This document shows, one piece after another, positions 1 through 6,921 of a DNA stretch of 8,587 nt. Where the stretch lies: the NCBI GenBank assembly GCA_900765465.1, contig CAAFRM010000046.1, forward strand, positions 1 through 8,587, read 5' to 3'. Every line of letters begins with the position of its first letter. Positions within the stretch are counted from its first letter, which is position 1. Source of the stretch: an uncultured Prevotella sp. Lineage in GTDB: Bacteria; Bacteroidota; Bacteroidia; Bacteroidales; Bacteroidaceae. A program made the position numbers and the translations under genes. Under the pieces are notes generated by a model. It did not search any database. It worked only from the letters and a program-made list of their open reading frames with translations, and was not told the origin of the DNA.

Positions 1-228
1 AAGAAGTTCCTGAACAGCGTCATCAACAAGATGCTCGACCCAATCCGTGCCCGCCGTCATGAGTTTGAGCAGGATATTCCTGAGGTATTCAACATCCTGA
101 AGAAGGGTAGCGAGGATGCCCGCGAGTTTGCAGCCCAGACCATGGACGAGGTTCGCAAGGCAATGCGCATCGACTACTTCAGTGATGCTGCCTATATTGA
201 GGAGCAGGCTGCGAAGTTTAGAATTTAG
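1..228 (+). CDS. trpS: Tryptophan--tRNA ligase, C-terminal end (5' truncated)
   Basis: This reading frame is open from base 1 and gives the last 75 residues of a class I aminoacyl-tRNA synthetase that charges tRNA-Trp in the cytoplasm. The C-terminal helical segment is typical of TrpS: a LDPIRARRHEFE stretch near the middle, then the pattern ILKKGSEDAREFAAQTMDEVRKAM, ending in a short DYFSD tail. The HIGH and KMSKS motifs and the Rossmann core lie upstream of the window, so nothing can be said about them. The frame ends at TAG 226-228. An internal ATG at 31 is not the start, because the family continues upstream through it. The next gene begins 86 bases downstream after an AT-rich spacer with no visible terminator. 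Recognition rests on recalled family resemblance of the C-terminus only. Confidence 0.88.
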   Translation, partial: KKFLNSVINKMLDPIRARRHEFEQDIPEVFNILKKGSEDAREFAAQTMDEVRKAMRIDYFSDAAYIEEQAAKFRI

Positions 229-314
229 TTTATAGTTAATAGTTTATAATTGATAGTTAGGCATACGCCGTTTCGGAAAGTACATTCTTAATTATTGATT
301 ATTGATTTTTAATT
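229..314. repeat. AT-rich degenerate repeat spacer between trpS and MATE gene
   Basis: This spacer has two low-complexity blocks. Bases 225-260 repeat variants of TTTATAGTTAATAG / GATAGTTAG, and 284-314 repeat variants of TTAATTATTGATTATTGATT. Between them is a short less AT-rich island (about 261-283, GGCATACGCCGTTTCGGAAAG). I see no stem-loop with a T tail, no Shine-Dalgarno sequence before the ATG at 315, and no clear TAnnTTTG promoter box. Similar tandem-like AT filler occurs in another spacer of this window (4123-4184). Confidence 0.5.
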
Positions 315-1601
315 ATGAATAAACGAATATTGCAATTAGCGGTGCCGTCGATAATATCCAATATCACGGTACCGCTTTTAGGTTTGGTGGATGTCGCCAT
401 CGTGGGGCATATTGGTGATGCGGCTTATATCGGAGCCATCGCCGTGGGCTCGATGCTTTTCAATGTCATCTACTGGCTCTTCGGATTCCTGAGAATGGGA
501 ACCAGCGGAATGACTTCGCAGGCTTTGGGCAGGCGAGACTTTGCCGAAGTGCAGAGGCTCCTGGTTCGATCTCTGGGCATCGGCGTAGGGATAGGACTCC
601 TATTCTTTATCCTGCAGAGATGGATTATCGGCTGCGGATTGTGGGCGATGTCTCCGGAAGCTGATGTCGTAGAACTGGCCCGCAGATATTGCTATGTCTG
701 TATCTGGGGAGCGCCTGCCGTGCTCGGACTCTATGGATTCACAGGCTGGTTTATCGGTATGCAGAACACCCGTATCCCGATGGTGGTGTCGCTGACGCAG
801 AATGTGGTGAACATCGTTGCCTCCCTGGTGCTCGTTTTCGTTTGCAGGATGACGGTAGAGGGCGTGGCGCTCGGCACGGTCATCGCCCAATGGTGGGGAT
901 TCCTGATGGCATGCGTGCTCTATCGGCTTTACTATCACCGGTTGGGCAAGTATGATTATCGCCAGCATCTCTTCGACTCTAAACCGCTGAAGCGATTCTT
1001 CTCTTTAAACAGAGACATCTTCCTCCGCACCGTATGTCTGGTGGCAGTGAACCTCTTCTTTACGGCAGCAGGTTCCCGCGAGAGTACGCTGGTGCTGGCT
1101 GTCAATACGCTGCTGATGACGCTCTTCACCATCTTCTCCTATTTCATGGATGGCTTTGCCTATGCGGCAGAGGCATTGAGCGGCAAGTATTACGGTGCCG
1201 GGAATAGGGTAGCGTTCCGGGAGGTGGTCAGGCGGACGATGGGGTTCGGTGTAGCCGTAGCCATCGGTTTCACCTTATTATATATAATAGGTGGCGAGAA
1301 TTTCCTCTCTTTGCTAACCAGTGACGGTCGGGTGATAGCAGCATCGGGTGAGTATTTCGGATGGGCGATACTGATACCCCTGGCAGGAATGCCGGCATTC
1401 GTCTTCGATGGCATCTTCGTGGGCATCACCCGCTCGAAGTCGATGCTCTGTTCCACCGCCGTGGCCTCAGCCTCGTTCTTCGCATTGTTTTTCGGGCTAC
1501 ATCCTCTGCTAGGCAACCATGCCCTGTGGCTTGCCTTTATCCTCTACCTCGTTTTGCGAGGTATCGTATTATTCGTCATTTACCGTAGCCAACTGCGGTA
1601 A
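315..1601 (+). CDS. MATE family efflux transporter (DinF-like)
   Basis: A 428-residue inner-membrane protein, the usual length for the multidrug and toxic compound extrusion (MATE) family. Members exchange Na+ or H+ for drugs or other organic compounds and usually have 12 membrane helices. Hydrophobic segments run through the whole length. The N-terminus carries the family pattern: a proline-containing first helix (AVPSIISNITVPLLGLVD, residues 9-26, with the conserved Asp 26), then VGHIGDAAYIGAIAVG (30-45), and a GMTSQALGRRD loop (65-75) like the GT-Q-xGA/R signature after helix 2. A second half-repeat starts near residues 235-290, with FLRTVCLVAVNLFFTAAGSR and FMDGFAYAAEALSGKYYGAG. The protein lacks a signal peptide and is complete. 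ATG 315 is chosen because it directly opens the conserved first helix and the frame upstream is spacer. It has no Shine-Dalgarno sequence, which is normal in Bacteroidota. The subfamily call is by N-terminal resemblance; the substrate cannot be predicted. Confidence 0.9.
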   Translation: MNKRILQLAVPSIISNITVPLLGLVDVAIVGHIGDAAYIGAIAVGSMLFNVIYWLFGFLRMGTSGMTSQALGRRDFAEVQRLLVRSLGIGVGIGLLFFILQRWIIGCGLWAMSPEADVVELARRYCYVCIWGAPAVLGLYGFTGWFIGMQNTRIPMVVSLTQNVVNIVASLVLVFVCRMTVEGVALGTVIAQWWGFLMACVLYRLYYHRLGKYDYRQHLFDSKPLKRFFSLNRDIFLRTVCLVAVNLFFTAAGSRESTLVLAVNTLLMTLFTIFSYFMDGFAYAAEALSGKYYGAGNRVAFREVVRRTMGFGVAVAIGFTLLYIIGGENFLSLLTSDGRVIAASGEYFGWAILIPLAGMPAFVFDGIFVGITRSKSMLCSTAVASASFFALFFGLHPLLGNHALWLAFILYLVLRGIVLFVIYRSQLR

Positions 1602-1664
1602 ATGGCGAATTGTGTTTTAATGGGATATAATACTAGAAATAATGCACATTGTTCTTGAAAAATT

Positions 1665-1686
1665 GCACACTTGAAATATTGTGTGC
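1665..1686. repeat. Inverted repeat downstream of the MATE gene
   Basis: GCACAC (1665-1670) pairs perfectly with GTGTGC (1681-1686) around a 10-base AT-rich loop, and a flanking T/G wobble can extend the stem by one pair. A short ATTTT follows at 1689-1693, so it might be a weak terminator for the MATE transcript. It could also be an operator. A partial direct copy of the left arm (AATGCACATTG...CTTGAAA) lies at 1640-1660. Confidence 0.35.
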
Positions 1687-1730
1687 GCATTTTCGGGAAA
1701 AACTACATTAATTTAGTTTAAAACTTACGC

Positions 1731-1767
1731 CGATATTCTTTTTCTTTGCATAATTTTCGTAATTTCG
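1731..1767 (+). promoter_or_regulatory. Putative promoter of the TPR/2-oxoacid oxidoreductase operon
   Basis: TAATTTCG at 1760-1767 differs by one base from the Bacteroidota -7 box TAnnTTTG, and a T-rich TTCTTTTTCTTTG block (1736-1748) lies upstream. Neither possible -33 element has both a perfect sequence and the usual spacing of about 19-20 bases: TTTG at 1745-1748 is too close, and TTCTT at 1736-1740 is well placed but imperfect. It lies about 30 bases before the ATG at 1798, after the preceding gene and its inverted repeat, which is where an operon promoter would be expected. Confidence 0.35.
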
Positions 1768-1797
1768 CACAGCAAAACTAGAAAAAAATAGAGTAAA

Positions 1798-1977
1798 ATG
1801 ACAGCAGAAGAATATTATCAGCAGGGAAACGCCTGGCGGAAGCAAGGCGACTTTAAGCATGCCCTCGACTGCTATATGGAGGCCATCGCCCTCGACCCCG
1901 AGAGTCCGGCTGTAGCGGCAAAGGAGATGCTTGATAATATCATGAGCTTTTATTGCAAAGACTACTACAATCCATAA
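1798..1977 (+). CDS. Small single-TPR protein (59 aa)
   Basis: A complete 59-residue frame from ATG 1798 to TAA 1975-1977. Residues 5-38 fit one tetratricopeptide repeat: the small and aromatic positions fall as GNAWRKQGDF (10-19), then A22, Y26, A29-I30 and LDP (32-34), matching the G-x-Y/F...A...Y..A....P spacing of TPR helices A and B. The remaining residues 39-58 form a likely capping helix (AAKEMLDNIMSFY) and a short NP tail. There is no signal peptide and no membrane segment, so it should be cytoplasmic. A single TPR rarely acts alone, so it may dimerise or bind a partner. It lies 67 bases before the ferredoxin subunit gene with no terminator between, suggesting co-transcription with the oxidoreductase and perhaps a role in its assembly or stability; that role is inference. 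A promoter-like element precedes it. I recognise the repeat, not a named family. Confidence 0.8.
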   Translation: MTAEEYYQQGNAWRKQGDFKHALDCYMEAIALDPESPAVAAKEMLDNIMSFYCKDYYNP

Positions 1978-2044
1978 TGCTCTATGTGGATCGCAGCAGC
2001 CTTGGCTACTCCAAAAGTAAAGATAATAAGAAAAAAAATAGAAT

Positions 2045-2275
2045 ATGAGCAAGATTAAAGGGGCTATTGTAGTCGATACCAAGCGTTGCAAGGGATGCGC
2101 GCTCTGTGTAGAGGCTTGTCCTCATCATGTCATCGCATTGGCCGAGAAGAAGGTCAATGTGCATGGTTATCGCTATGTAGAGGCAGCTGTGCCTGACGCA
2201 TGCGTTGGCTGTACTTCGTGCGCCATCGTCTGCCCAGATGGTTGCATCACTGTTTATCGAAAGAAGGAGGACTAA
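2045..2275 (+). CDS. 2-oxoacid:ferredoxin oxidoreductase, ferredoxin-like delta subunit
   Basis: A 76-residue bacterial-type ferredoxin with two complete [4Fe-4S] cluster motifs: C15-x2-C18-x2-C21-x3-C25-P and C53-x2-C56-x2-C59-x3-C63-P. In four-subunit 2-oxoacid oxidoreductases this KorD/VorD-type subunit relays electrons between the thiamine diphosphate site and free ferredoxin in the cytoplasm. The linker between the clusters (residues 26-52) includes a VNVHGYRYVE segment of the kind found in the KorD branch. All eight cysteines are present, so both clusters should form. The start ATG 2045 follows an A-rich leader (2031-2042) without a Shine-Dalgarno sequence. The stop codon is 3 bases before the alpha subunit ATG, so the two are translationally close. 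An alternative is a stand-alone ferredoxin, but the operon context argues strongly for a subunit. Confidence 0.92.
   Translation: MSKIKGAIVVDTKRCKGCALCVEACPHHVIALAEKKVNVHGYRYVEAAVPDACVGCTSCAIVCPDGCITVYRKKED
2265..2270 (+). promoter_or_regulatory. Shine-Dalgarno sequence for the alpha subunit, inside the delta gene
   Basis: AGGAGG lies 8 bases before the ATG at 2279 and is embedded in the last lysine/glutamate codons of the ferredoxin gene. It is a perfect anti-16S match, which stands out because the other genes here have no such site. Confidence 0.6.
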
Positions 2276-2278
2276 ACA

Positions 2279-3361
2279 ATGGCAAATCAAGAAGTAACAT
2301 TAATGAAAGGCAATGAGGCGATAGCCCATGCCTGCATCAGATGTGGTGCGGATGGCTTCTTCGGCTATCCTATCACACCTCAGAGTGAGATTATTGAGAC
2401 GCTGGCTCTGCTCAAGCCTTGGGAGACATCGGGAATGGTGGTTCTGCAGGCTGAGAGTGAGGTGGCGGCTATCAACATGGTTTATGGTGGCGCCGGTGCC
2501 GGAAAGCGTGTCATCACCACCTCGTCAAGTCCGGGTGTGGCTTTGATGCAGGAGGGCATCTCCTATATGGCAGGTGCCGAGATTCCGGGTGTTATCGTCA
2601 ACGTGCAGCGTGGCGGTCCGGGCTTGGGTACCATCCAGCCATCACAGAGTGATTATTTCCAGGCTACCCGTGGTGGTGGTAATGGCGATTACAACGTCAT
2701 CGTGCTGGCTCCTGCATCGGTTCAGGAGATGGCTGATTTCGTAGATCTCGCCTTCACCCTTGCCTTCAAGTATCGCAATCCGGCGATGATTTTGAGCGAT
2801 GGCGTTATCGGACAGATGATGGAGAAGGTGGTTCTGCCTCCGGTAAAACCACGTCGCACCGAGGAGGAGATTGCTAAGGAGTGTCCATGGGCTACCATCG
2901 GCCGTCCTAAGAGTCGCCCTGTCAACATCATGACTTCTCTTGAACTCAAGCCTGAGGTCATGGAGTCACGCAACATCGCCCTTCAGGAGAAATACAGAAA
3001 AATTCGTGAAATGGAGGTTCGGTATGAGATGGAGCAGATGGAGGATGCCGACTATGTTATCGTAGCCTTCGGAAGTGCGGCACGTATCGCCGAGAAGAGT
3101 ATCGAGAATGCTCGTGAGCAGGGCATCAAGGTAGGATTGTTCCGTCCTATCACCCTCTGGCCTTTCCCTGAAAAGGAGATTCATGAACTTGCCAAGACCA
3201 AGAAGGGCATTCTGGTTGCCGAAATCAATGCAGGTCAGATGGTTCAGGATGTGCGTTTGGCTGTAAATGGCCAGACTCCAGTGGAGCACTTCGGTCGCTT
3301 GGGCGGCATCGTGCCTGAGCCAGAGGAAATCGTTGAAGCATTAAAGAAGTTAATAAAATGA
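2279..3361 (+). CDS. vorB: 2-oxoacid:ferredoxin oxidoreductase alpha subunit (VorB/KorA type)
   Basis: A complete 360-residue subunit of a thiamine-diphosphate-dependent, ferredoxin-linked 2-oxoacid oxidoreductase. The enzyme converts a 2-oxoacid plus CoA to acyl-CoA, CO2 and reduced ferredoxin, or runs in reverse as a reductive carboxylase. The N-terminal pyrimidine-binding domain (about 1-190) shows GYPITPQSEIIE (29-40), a TTSSSPGVALMQEGISYM block (about 80-98) and QRGGPGLGTIQPSQSD (110-125), all typical of KorA/VorB. A transketolase-C-like domain follows (about 230-355), with VIVAFGSAARIAEKSI and VGLFRPITLWPFP. The length matches the short KorA/VorB form without a fused gamma domain. Members in Bacteroidota are commonly named VorB (2-oxoisovalerate), but close relatives use 2-oxoglutarate, and sequence alone does not settle the substrate. 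Its last 4 bases overlap the beta gene start (ATGA), pointing to translational coupling. Confidence 0.92.
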   Translation: MANQEVTLMKGNEAIAHACIRCGADGFFGYPITPQSEIIETLALLKPWETSGMVVLQAESEVAAINMVYGGAGAGKRVITTSSSPGVALMQEGISYMAGAEIPGVIVNVQRGGPGLGTIQPSQSDYFQATRGGGNGDYNVIVLAPASVQEMADFVDLAFTLAFKYRNPAMILSDGVIGQMMEKVVLPPVKPRRTEEEIAKECPWATIGRPKSRPVNIMTSLELKPEVMESRNIALQEKYRKIREMEVRYEMEQMEDADYVIVAFGSAARIAEKSIENAREQGIKVGLFRPITLWPFPEKEIHELAKTKKGILVAEINAGQMVQDVRLAVNGQTPVEHFGRLGGIVPEPEEIVEALKKLIK

Positions 3362-4122
3362 ATGATATAATTTCACCAGAAAATCTGGTATATAAGAAGC
3401 CTACGTTGATGAACGATACCCCGATGCACTATTGCCCGGGCTGTTCGCATGGCGTGGTTCATAAGCTCGTTGCCGAGGTCATCGAGGAGATGGGCATGGA
3501 GGATAAGACGGTGGGCGTTTGTCCGGTGGGCTGTGCCGTATTCGCTTATCGCTATTTGGATATCGACTGGCAGGAAGCTGCCCATGGCCGTGCTCCTGCT
3601 GTGGCTACGGGCATCAAGCGCTTGTGGCCTGACCGCCTCGTCTTCACTTATCAGGGCGATGGCGACCTGGCGTGCATCGGTACCTGCGAGACCATCCACG
3701 CCCTGAACCGTGGCGAGCATATCGCCATCATCTTCATCAACAATGCCATCTATGGTATGACCGGTGGACAGATGGCTCCAACCACCCTGTTGGGTCAGAA
3801 GACCGCCACCTGTCCTTACGGACGAGAGGCAGATCTTCATGGTTATCCACTGAACATCACCGAACTTGCCAGCCATTTGCAGGGTACCTGCTATGTAACC
3901 CGCCAGAGTGTGGAGACCGTGGCAAGCATCAAGAAGGCAAAGAAGGCAATCCGCAAGGCTTTCGAGGCAAGCATGCAGGGCAAGGGTTCCAGCCTGGTAG
4001 AGATTGTTTCTACCTGCAACAGCGGATGGAAGCTCTCACCTGTTGAGGCGAACAAGTGGATGGAAGAGAACATGTTTAAGCAGTATCCTAAGGGCGACCT
4101 GAAGGATACAACGGGAATTTGA
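3358..4122 (+). CDS. 2-oxoacid:ferredoxin oxidoreductase beta subunit (thiamine diphosphate-binding)
   Basis: A 254-residue subunit carrying the thiamine diphosphate pyrophosphate-binding site. The TPP motif begins with GDGD at residues 100-103 and ends at N128-N129 in the segment IIFINNAIYGMTGGQMAPTT, which binds Mg2+ and the cofactor. Near the N-terminus MHYCPGCSHG (22-31) has the C-P-G-C-x-H pattern of KorB/PorB proteins, and VCPVGCAVF follows near 54-62. It pairs with the alpha subunit to build the active site where the 2-oxoacid is decarboxylated. The length is close to what I recall for KorB-type subunits. ATG 3358 overlaps the alpha stop codon by 4 bases, and no earlier start is needed. 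The stop TGA is at 4120-4122. No cysteine pattern for an extra Fe-S cluster is obvious beyond these two pairs. Cytoplasmic and soluble by sequence. Confidence 0.92.
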   Translation: MNDIISPENLVYKKPTLMNDTPMHYCPGCSHGVVHKLVAEVIEEMGMEDKTVGVCPVGCAVFAYRYLDIDWQEAAHGRAPAVATGIKRLWPDRLVFTYQGDGDLACIGTCETIHALNRGEHIAIIFINNAIYGMTGGQMAPTTLLGQKTATCPYGREADLHGYPLNITELASHLQGTCYVTRQSVETVASIKKAKKAIRKAFEASMQGKGSSLVEIVSTCNSGWKLSPVEANKWMEENMFKQYPKGDLKDTTGI

Positions 4123-4184
4123 ACATAGAATTCAAAGTAATTATCAAGTTCAAAGTTCAATTCTCAAAGTTCAAAGTTAAAAAT
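4123..4184. repeat. TTCAAAGT repeat spacer between beta and gamma genes
   Basis: The 62-base gap inside the operon holds repeated TTCAAAGT(T) units at 4131-4138, 4149-4157, and as a double copy in 4164-4178, with a slipped TTATCAAG variant near 4141. It has no stem-loop and no promoter box. One frame through it stays open (from a TTG at 4119 into the gamma gene) and reads as a lysine/phenylalanine-rich low-complexity string, which supports treating it as non-coding spacer. Confidence 0.65.
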
Positions 4185-4730
4185 ATGAAGACAGAAATCA
4201 TTATATCCGGTTTTGGTGGTCAGGGCGTCCTTTCGATGGGAAAGATCCTGGCCTATTCAGGACTGATGGAAGACAAGGAGGTAACCTGGATGCCTGCTTA
4301 CGGACCAGAGCAGCGTGGCGGTACAGCCAATGTAACAGTCATCGTGAGCGACAGCCGCATCTCTTCGCCTATCCTGAGCCATTACGATGTAGCCATCGTG
4401 CTCAACCAGCCATCGCTCGATAAGTTCGAGCCAAAGATTAAGCCTGGCGGTATCCTGATTTACGATGGTTATGGCGTGATGAATCCTCCACAGCGCAAGG
4501 ACATCACCATCTATCGCATTGATGCGATGGACAAGGCTGCCGAGATGAAGAATTCAAAGGTGTTCAATATGATTGTATTGGGCGGACTGCTGAAGGTTTG
4601 CCCAGTGGTGAGCACCGACGGTTTGAACAAGGCACTCTACAAATCATTGCCAGAGCGCCATCATAACCTTATCCCATTGAACATGCAGGCAGTGGAAGAG
4701 GGAATGAAGATTATCGAAAAGATCGATTAA
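4185..4730 (+). CDS. 2-oxoacid:ferredoxin oxidoreductase gamma subunit
   Basis: A 181-residue gamma subunit (POR_N-gamma, KorC/VorC type) of the same oxidoreductase. It opens with MKTEIIISGFGGQGVLSMGK, whose GFGGQGV (residues 9-15) is the glycine-rich signature of the family. The second signature YGPEQRGG-x-ANV (39-49) follows, and then SPILSHYDVAIVLNQPSLDKF. This domain is associated with CoA binding and closure of the active site in related enzymes. The start is set at ATG 4185 because family members begin right before the GFGGQG motif. The longer frame from TTG 4119 adds 22 residues encoded by a repeat-rich spacer. Spacing to the beta gene is 62 bases, much looser than the delta-alpha-beta junctions. 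The stop TAA lies 19 bases before the GH20 gene. Confidence 0.9.
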   Translation: MKTEIIISGFGGQGVLSMGKILAYSGLMEDKEVTWMPAYGPEQRGGTANVTVIVSDSRISSPILSHYDVAIVLNQPSLDKFEPKIKPGGILIYDGYGVMNPPQRKDITIYRIDAMDKAAEMKNSKVFNMIVLGGLLKVCPVVSTDGLNKALYKSLPERHHNLIPLNMQAVEEGMKIIEKID

Positions 4731-4749
4731 TAATTTAAATATTTGCCGT

Positions 4750-6759
4750 ATGACTAAAAAATCCAACTATCTATTGTCCCTTTTCGGGGCACTCTTACTA
4801 ACCTCATCCCTTCAGGCTCAGAACCTGTTGCCGAAACCGCAGCAGGTTACGATGGGCAAGGGCGTGTTCAACACCAGCGACGGTGTGAAAGTAGAAAACC
4901 AAGTAGGCGCTGATGCCGAGAATATCTATACCAAGGCATGGAATGTCAAGGTGAACGATGCAGCCAAGCGAGTGGTGAAGTTTACTCCACTCGCCAATGC
5001 ATCTTCGCCTGAGGCATACCGGCTTCATGTGGCACCTGATGCCATTGAAATCAGTGCCGCCAGCAGCGAGGGTTTCCTCCGTGCCTGGCAGACCATGGAG
5101 CAGCTTACCACCAAGAAGGGCATCGCATGCTGCGACATCGTGGATGCACCTGCCTACAAGTGGCGCGGTTTGATGCTCGATGTTTCCCGTCATTACTTCC
5201 CAATCTCCTTCCTCAAGAAGCAGATTGATGTGATGTCGGAATATAAGTTCAACCGTCTCCATATCCATCTGACTGATGCAGCCGGATGGCGCATCGAAAT
5301 CAAGCGTTATCCTAGACTCAACAATTTCGCCGCCTGGCGTTCGGGTAAGTTATGGAAAGACTGGAATGCCAATGGCAACAAGTATCTGGAGCAGGGCAGC
5401 GAGAGTGCCGAGGGTGGTTACTATACCCAGGATGAACTCCGCGACCTGGTGAAATATGCTGCCGAGCGCGGCATCACCATCGTTCCGGAAATCGAGATGC
5501 CGGGTCATTCAGAGGAGGTGCTTACCGCATATCCAGAGTTATCCTGTACCCATGAACCTTACAAGCAGGCAGATTTCTGTCCGGGCAACATCGGAACCTA
5601 CGATTTCCTGGAGAATGTCTTGAAAGAGGTGATGGATATCTTCCCGTCTCATTACATCCATGTGGGTGGCGATGAGGCTGCGAAGAAGTCATGGGGCAGT
5701 TGTGCCCTCTGCCAGAAGAAGATGAAGGAGCTGGGCATCGACCATGTGGATGGATTGCAGGCTCATCTCATTTCCCACATGGGCAAGTTCCTGAACGAGC
5801 ATGGCAGACAGCTCGTGGGTTGGGATGAGGTGATTGCCGGAAATCTCTCCAAGAATACCACCGTGATGGTTTGGCGTGGCACCGAACTAGCACACGAGGC
5901 CATCAAGCATGGCTATGATGTAGTGATGTCGCCGGGAGCTTACTGCTATTTCGATATGTATCAGGATGCGCCGGGCACTCAGCCTGTGGCAAATGGCGGT
6001 TTCATTCCTACCGAAAAGGTGTATAGCTACGTGCCGGGAAGCGATCTTCCAGAGGCGGAGCGCAATATGATTACTGGTGTGCAGGCGAACCTCTGGACCG
6101 AGCATACTCCTACTCCAGAGTATGCCGAGTATATGCTTTATCCTCGTGCCTTAGCTCTGGCTGAGATAGGATGGAACGGAACCAAGACCAAGAACTATCC
6201 TGAGTTCAAGACCCGTGCCCTGGCGCAGATAGAACATCTGAAGGCTGAAGGCGTGAACCCATTCGAGCTGAAGAAGGAGATTGGTGAGCGCAAGGAGAAG
6301 ATGAAGCCTGTGATGCACAAGGCTGTGGGTGCCAAGGTTACCTATAACCATGCTTACAACCGCTACTATCCTGCGGCTGGCGAACAGACGCTGGTGGATG
6401 GCAACATGGGTGGTTGGGCTCATGGCGATGGTCGCTGGCAAGGCTTTATCGGCAAGAATTGCTTCGATGTAACCATCGATCTTGGTAAATCTACCAAGGT
6501 TAGCAGCGTAGGCACCGACTTCATGCAGAGCAGCGGTCCTGAGATTTTCTATCCTTCTCAATATACGGTATCAGTTAGTGAGGATGGCAAGAACTTCACC
6601 CAGGTATTCGACAAGAAATATGAGTCGAGCAAGGAGCCGATTCTGAACTTCAAGACGCTTACCTGGAAGGGCAGCAAGACAGCCCGCTACATCCGTGTTC
6701 AGGCAAAGCCAAGCAGCTTCGGCGGCTGGCTGTTTGTTGATGAGATAATCGTGAAATAA
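4750..6759 (+). CDS. Secreted GH20 beta-N-acetylhexosaminidase with C-terminal F5/8C-like domain
   Basis: A complete 669-residue glycoside hydrolase family 20 enzyme that removes terminal GlcNAc/GalNAc from glycans by substrate-assisted catalysis. A signal peptide (residues 1-23, cut after LQA) has no lipobox cysteine, so the enzyme is periplasmic or secreted rather than a lipoprotein. A GH20b-like N-terminal domain (about 25-135) leads into the TIM barrel: RGLMLDVSRHYF (139-150, substrate-binding Arg139), HIHLTDAAGWR (171-181), PEIEMPGH (246-253), and HVGGDEA with the catalytic pair Asp308-Glu309. CYFD near 399-402 and LWTE (448-451) supply further conserved active-site positions. Residues about 523-669 look like a discoidin/F5-8C (CBM32-like) beta-sandwich, with LVDGN, WQGF, IDLG and ARYIRVQA. 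All catalytic residues are present. The HIHLTDAA segment departs from the commoner HWHLTDD. It may be read through from the upstream operon. Specific linkage is unknown. Confidence 0.95.
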   Translation: MTKKSNYLLSLFGALLLTSSLQAQNLLPKPQQVTMGKGVFNTSDGVKVENQVGADAENIYTKAWNVKVNDAAKRVVKFTPLANASSPEAYRLHVAPDAIEISAASSEGFLRAWQTMEQLTTKKGIACCDIVDAPAYKWRGLMLDVSRHYFPISFLKKQIDVMSEYKFNRLHIHLTDAAGWRIEIKRYPRLNNFAAWRSGKLWKDWNANGNKYLEQGSESAEGGYYTQDELRDLVKYAAERGITIVPEIEMPGHSEEVLTAYPELSCTHEPYKQADFCPGNIGTYDFLENVLKEVMDIFPSHYIHVGGDEAAKKSWGSCALCQKKMKELGIDHVDGLQAHLISHMGKFLNEHGRQLVGWDEVIAGNLSKNTTVMVWRGTELAHEAIKHGYDVVMSPGAYCYFDMYQDAPGTQPVANGGFIPTEKVYSYVPGSDLPEAERNMITGVQANLWTEHTPTPEYAEYMLYPRALALAEIGWNGTKTKNYPEFKTRALAQIEHLKAEGVNPFELKKEIGERKEKMKPVMHKAVGAKVTYNHAYNRYYPAAGEQTLVDGNMGGWAHGDGRWQGFIGKNCFDVTIDLGKSTKVSSVGTDFMQSSGPEIFYPSQYTVSVSEDGKNFTQVFDKKYESSKEPILNFKTLTWKGSKTARYIRVQAKPSSFGGWLFVDEIIVK

Positions 6760-6803
6760 TATGCCCTGAAAGAGCAGAAGCTGCGTCATGGCTTCAGGCA
6801 TAT
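6759..6803 (+). other. Stem-loop at the GH20 stop codon
   Basis: ATATGCCCTGAA (6759-6770) pairs with TTCAGGCATAT (6793-6803) with a single bulged C, giving an 11-bp stem that starts on the last base of the GH20 stop codon. Inside the loop a second small hairpin, GCAG (6774-6777) with CTGC (6781-6784), can form. No T tract follows, so it is not a standard intrinsic terminator. It could protect the mRNA 3' end or be part of a structured RNA. Confidence 0.5.
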
Positions 6804-6921
6804 TCCTCAGCGCCTTGGTGACTCAGGACATACCGCCACCACTATATTTATGGTAAAGGAGTTGTAGGACAACGTCTACGAATGTTGACTCTTTAAATGA
6901 CAACTGCAAAATAGAATCTCC

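Noticed and set aside
1708..2290. Two minus-strand frames over the TPR and ferredoxin genes
   Set aside because: They lie opposite well-supported + strand genes with recognised motifs and show no family features of their own.
4119..4184. Extended N-terminus of the gamma subunit from TTG 4119
   Set aside because: The extra residues are encoded by TTCAAAGT repeats, while the family N-terminus begins at the ATG at 4185 just before GFGGQG.
6759..6803. Terminator at the GH20 stop codon
   Set aside because: The stem is good but no T tract follows; the clear intrinsic terminator is at 6922-6970.
6788..6856. 22-residue frame after the GH20 gene and a nearby YRHHYIYGKGVVGQRLRML fragment
   Set aside because: Both are very short, lack recognisable motifs, and the second has no start codon; an integrase or transposase tail was considered but no signature fits.
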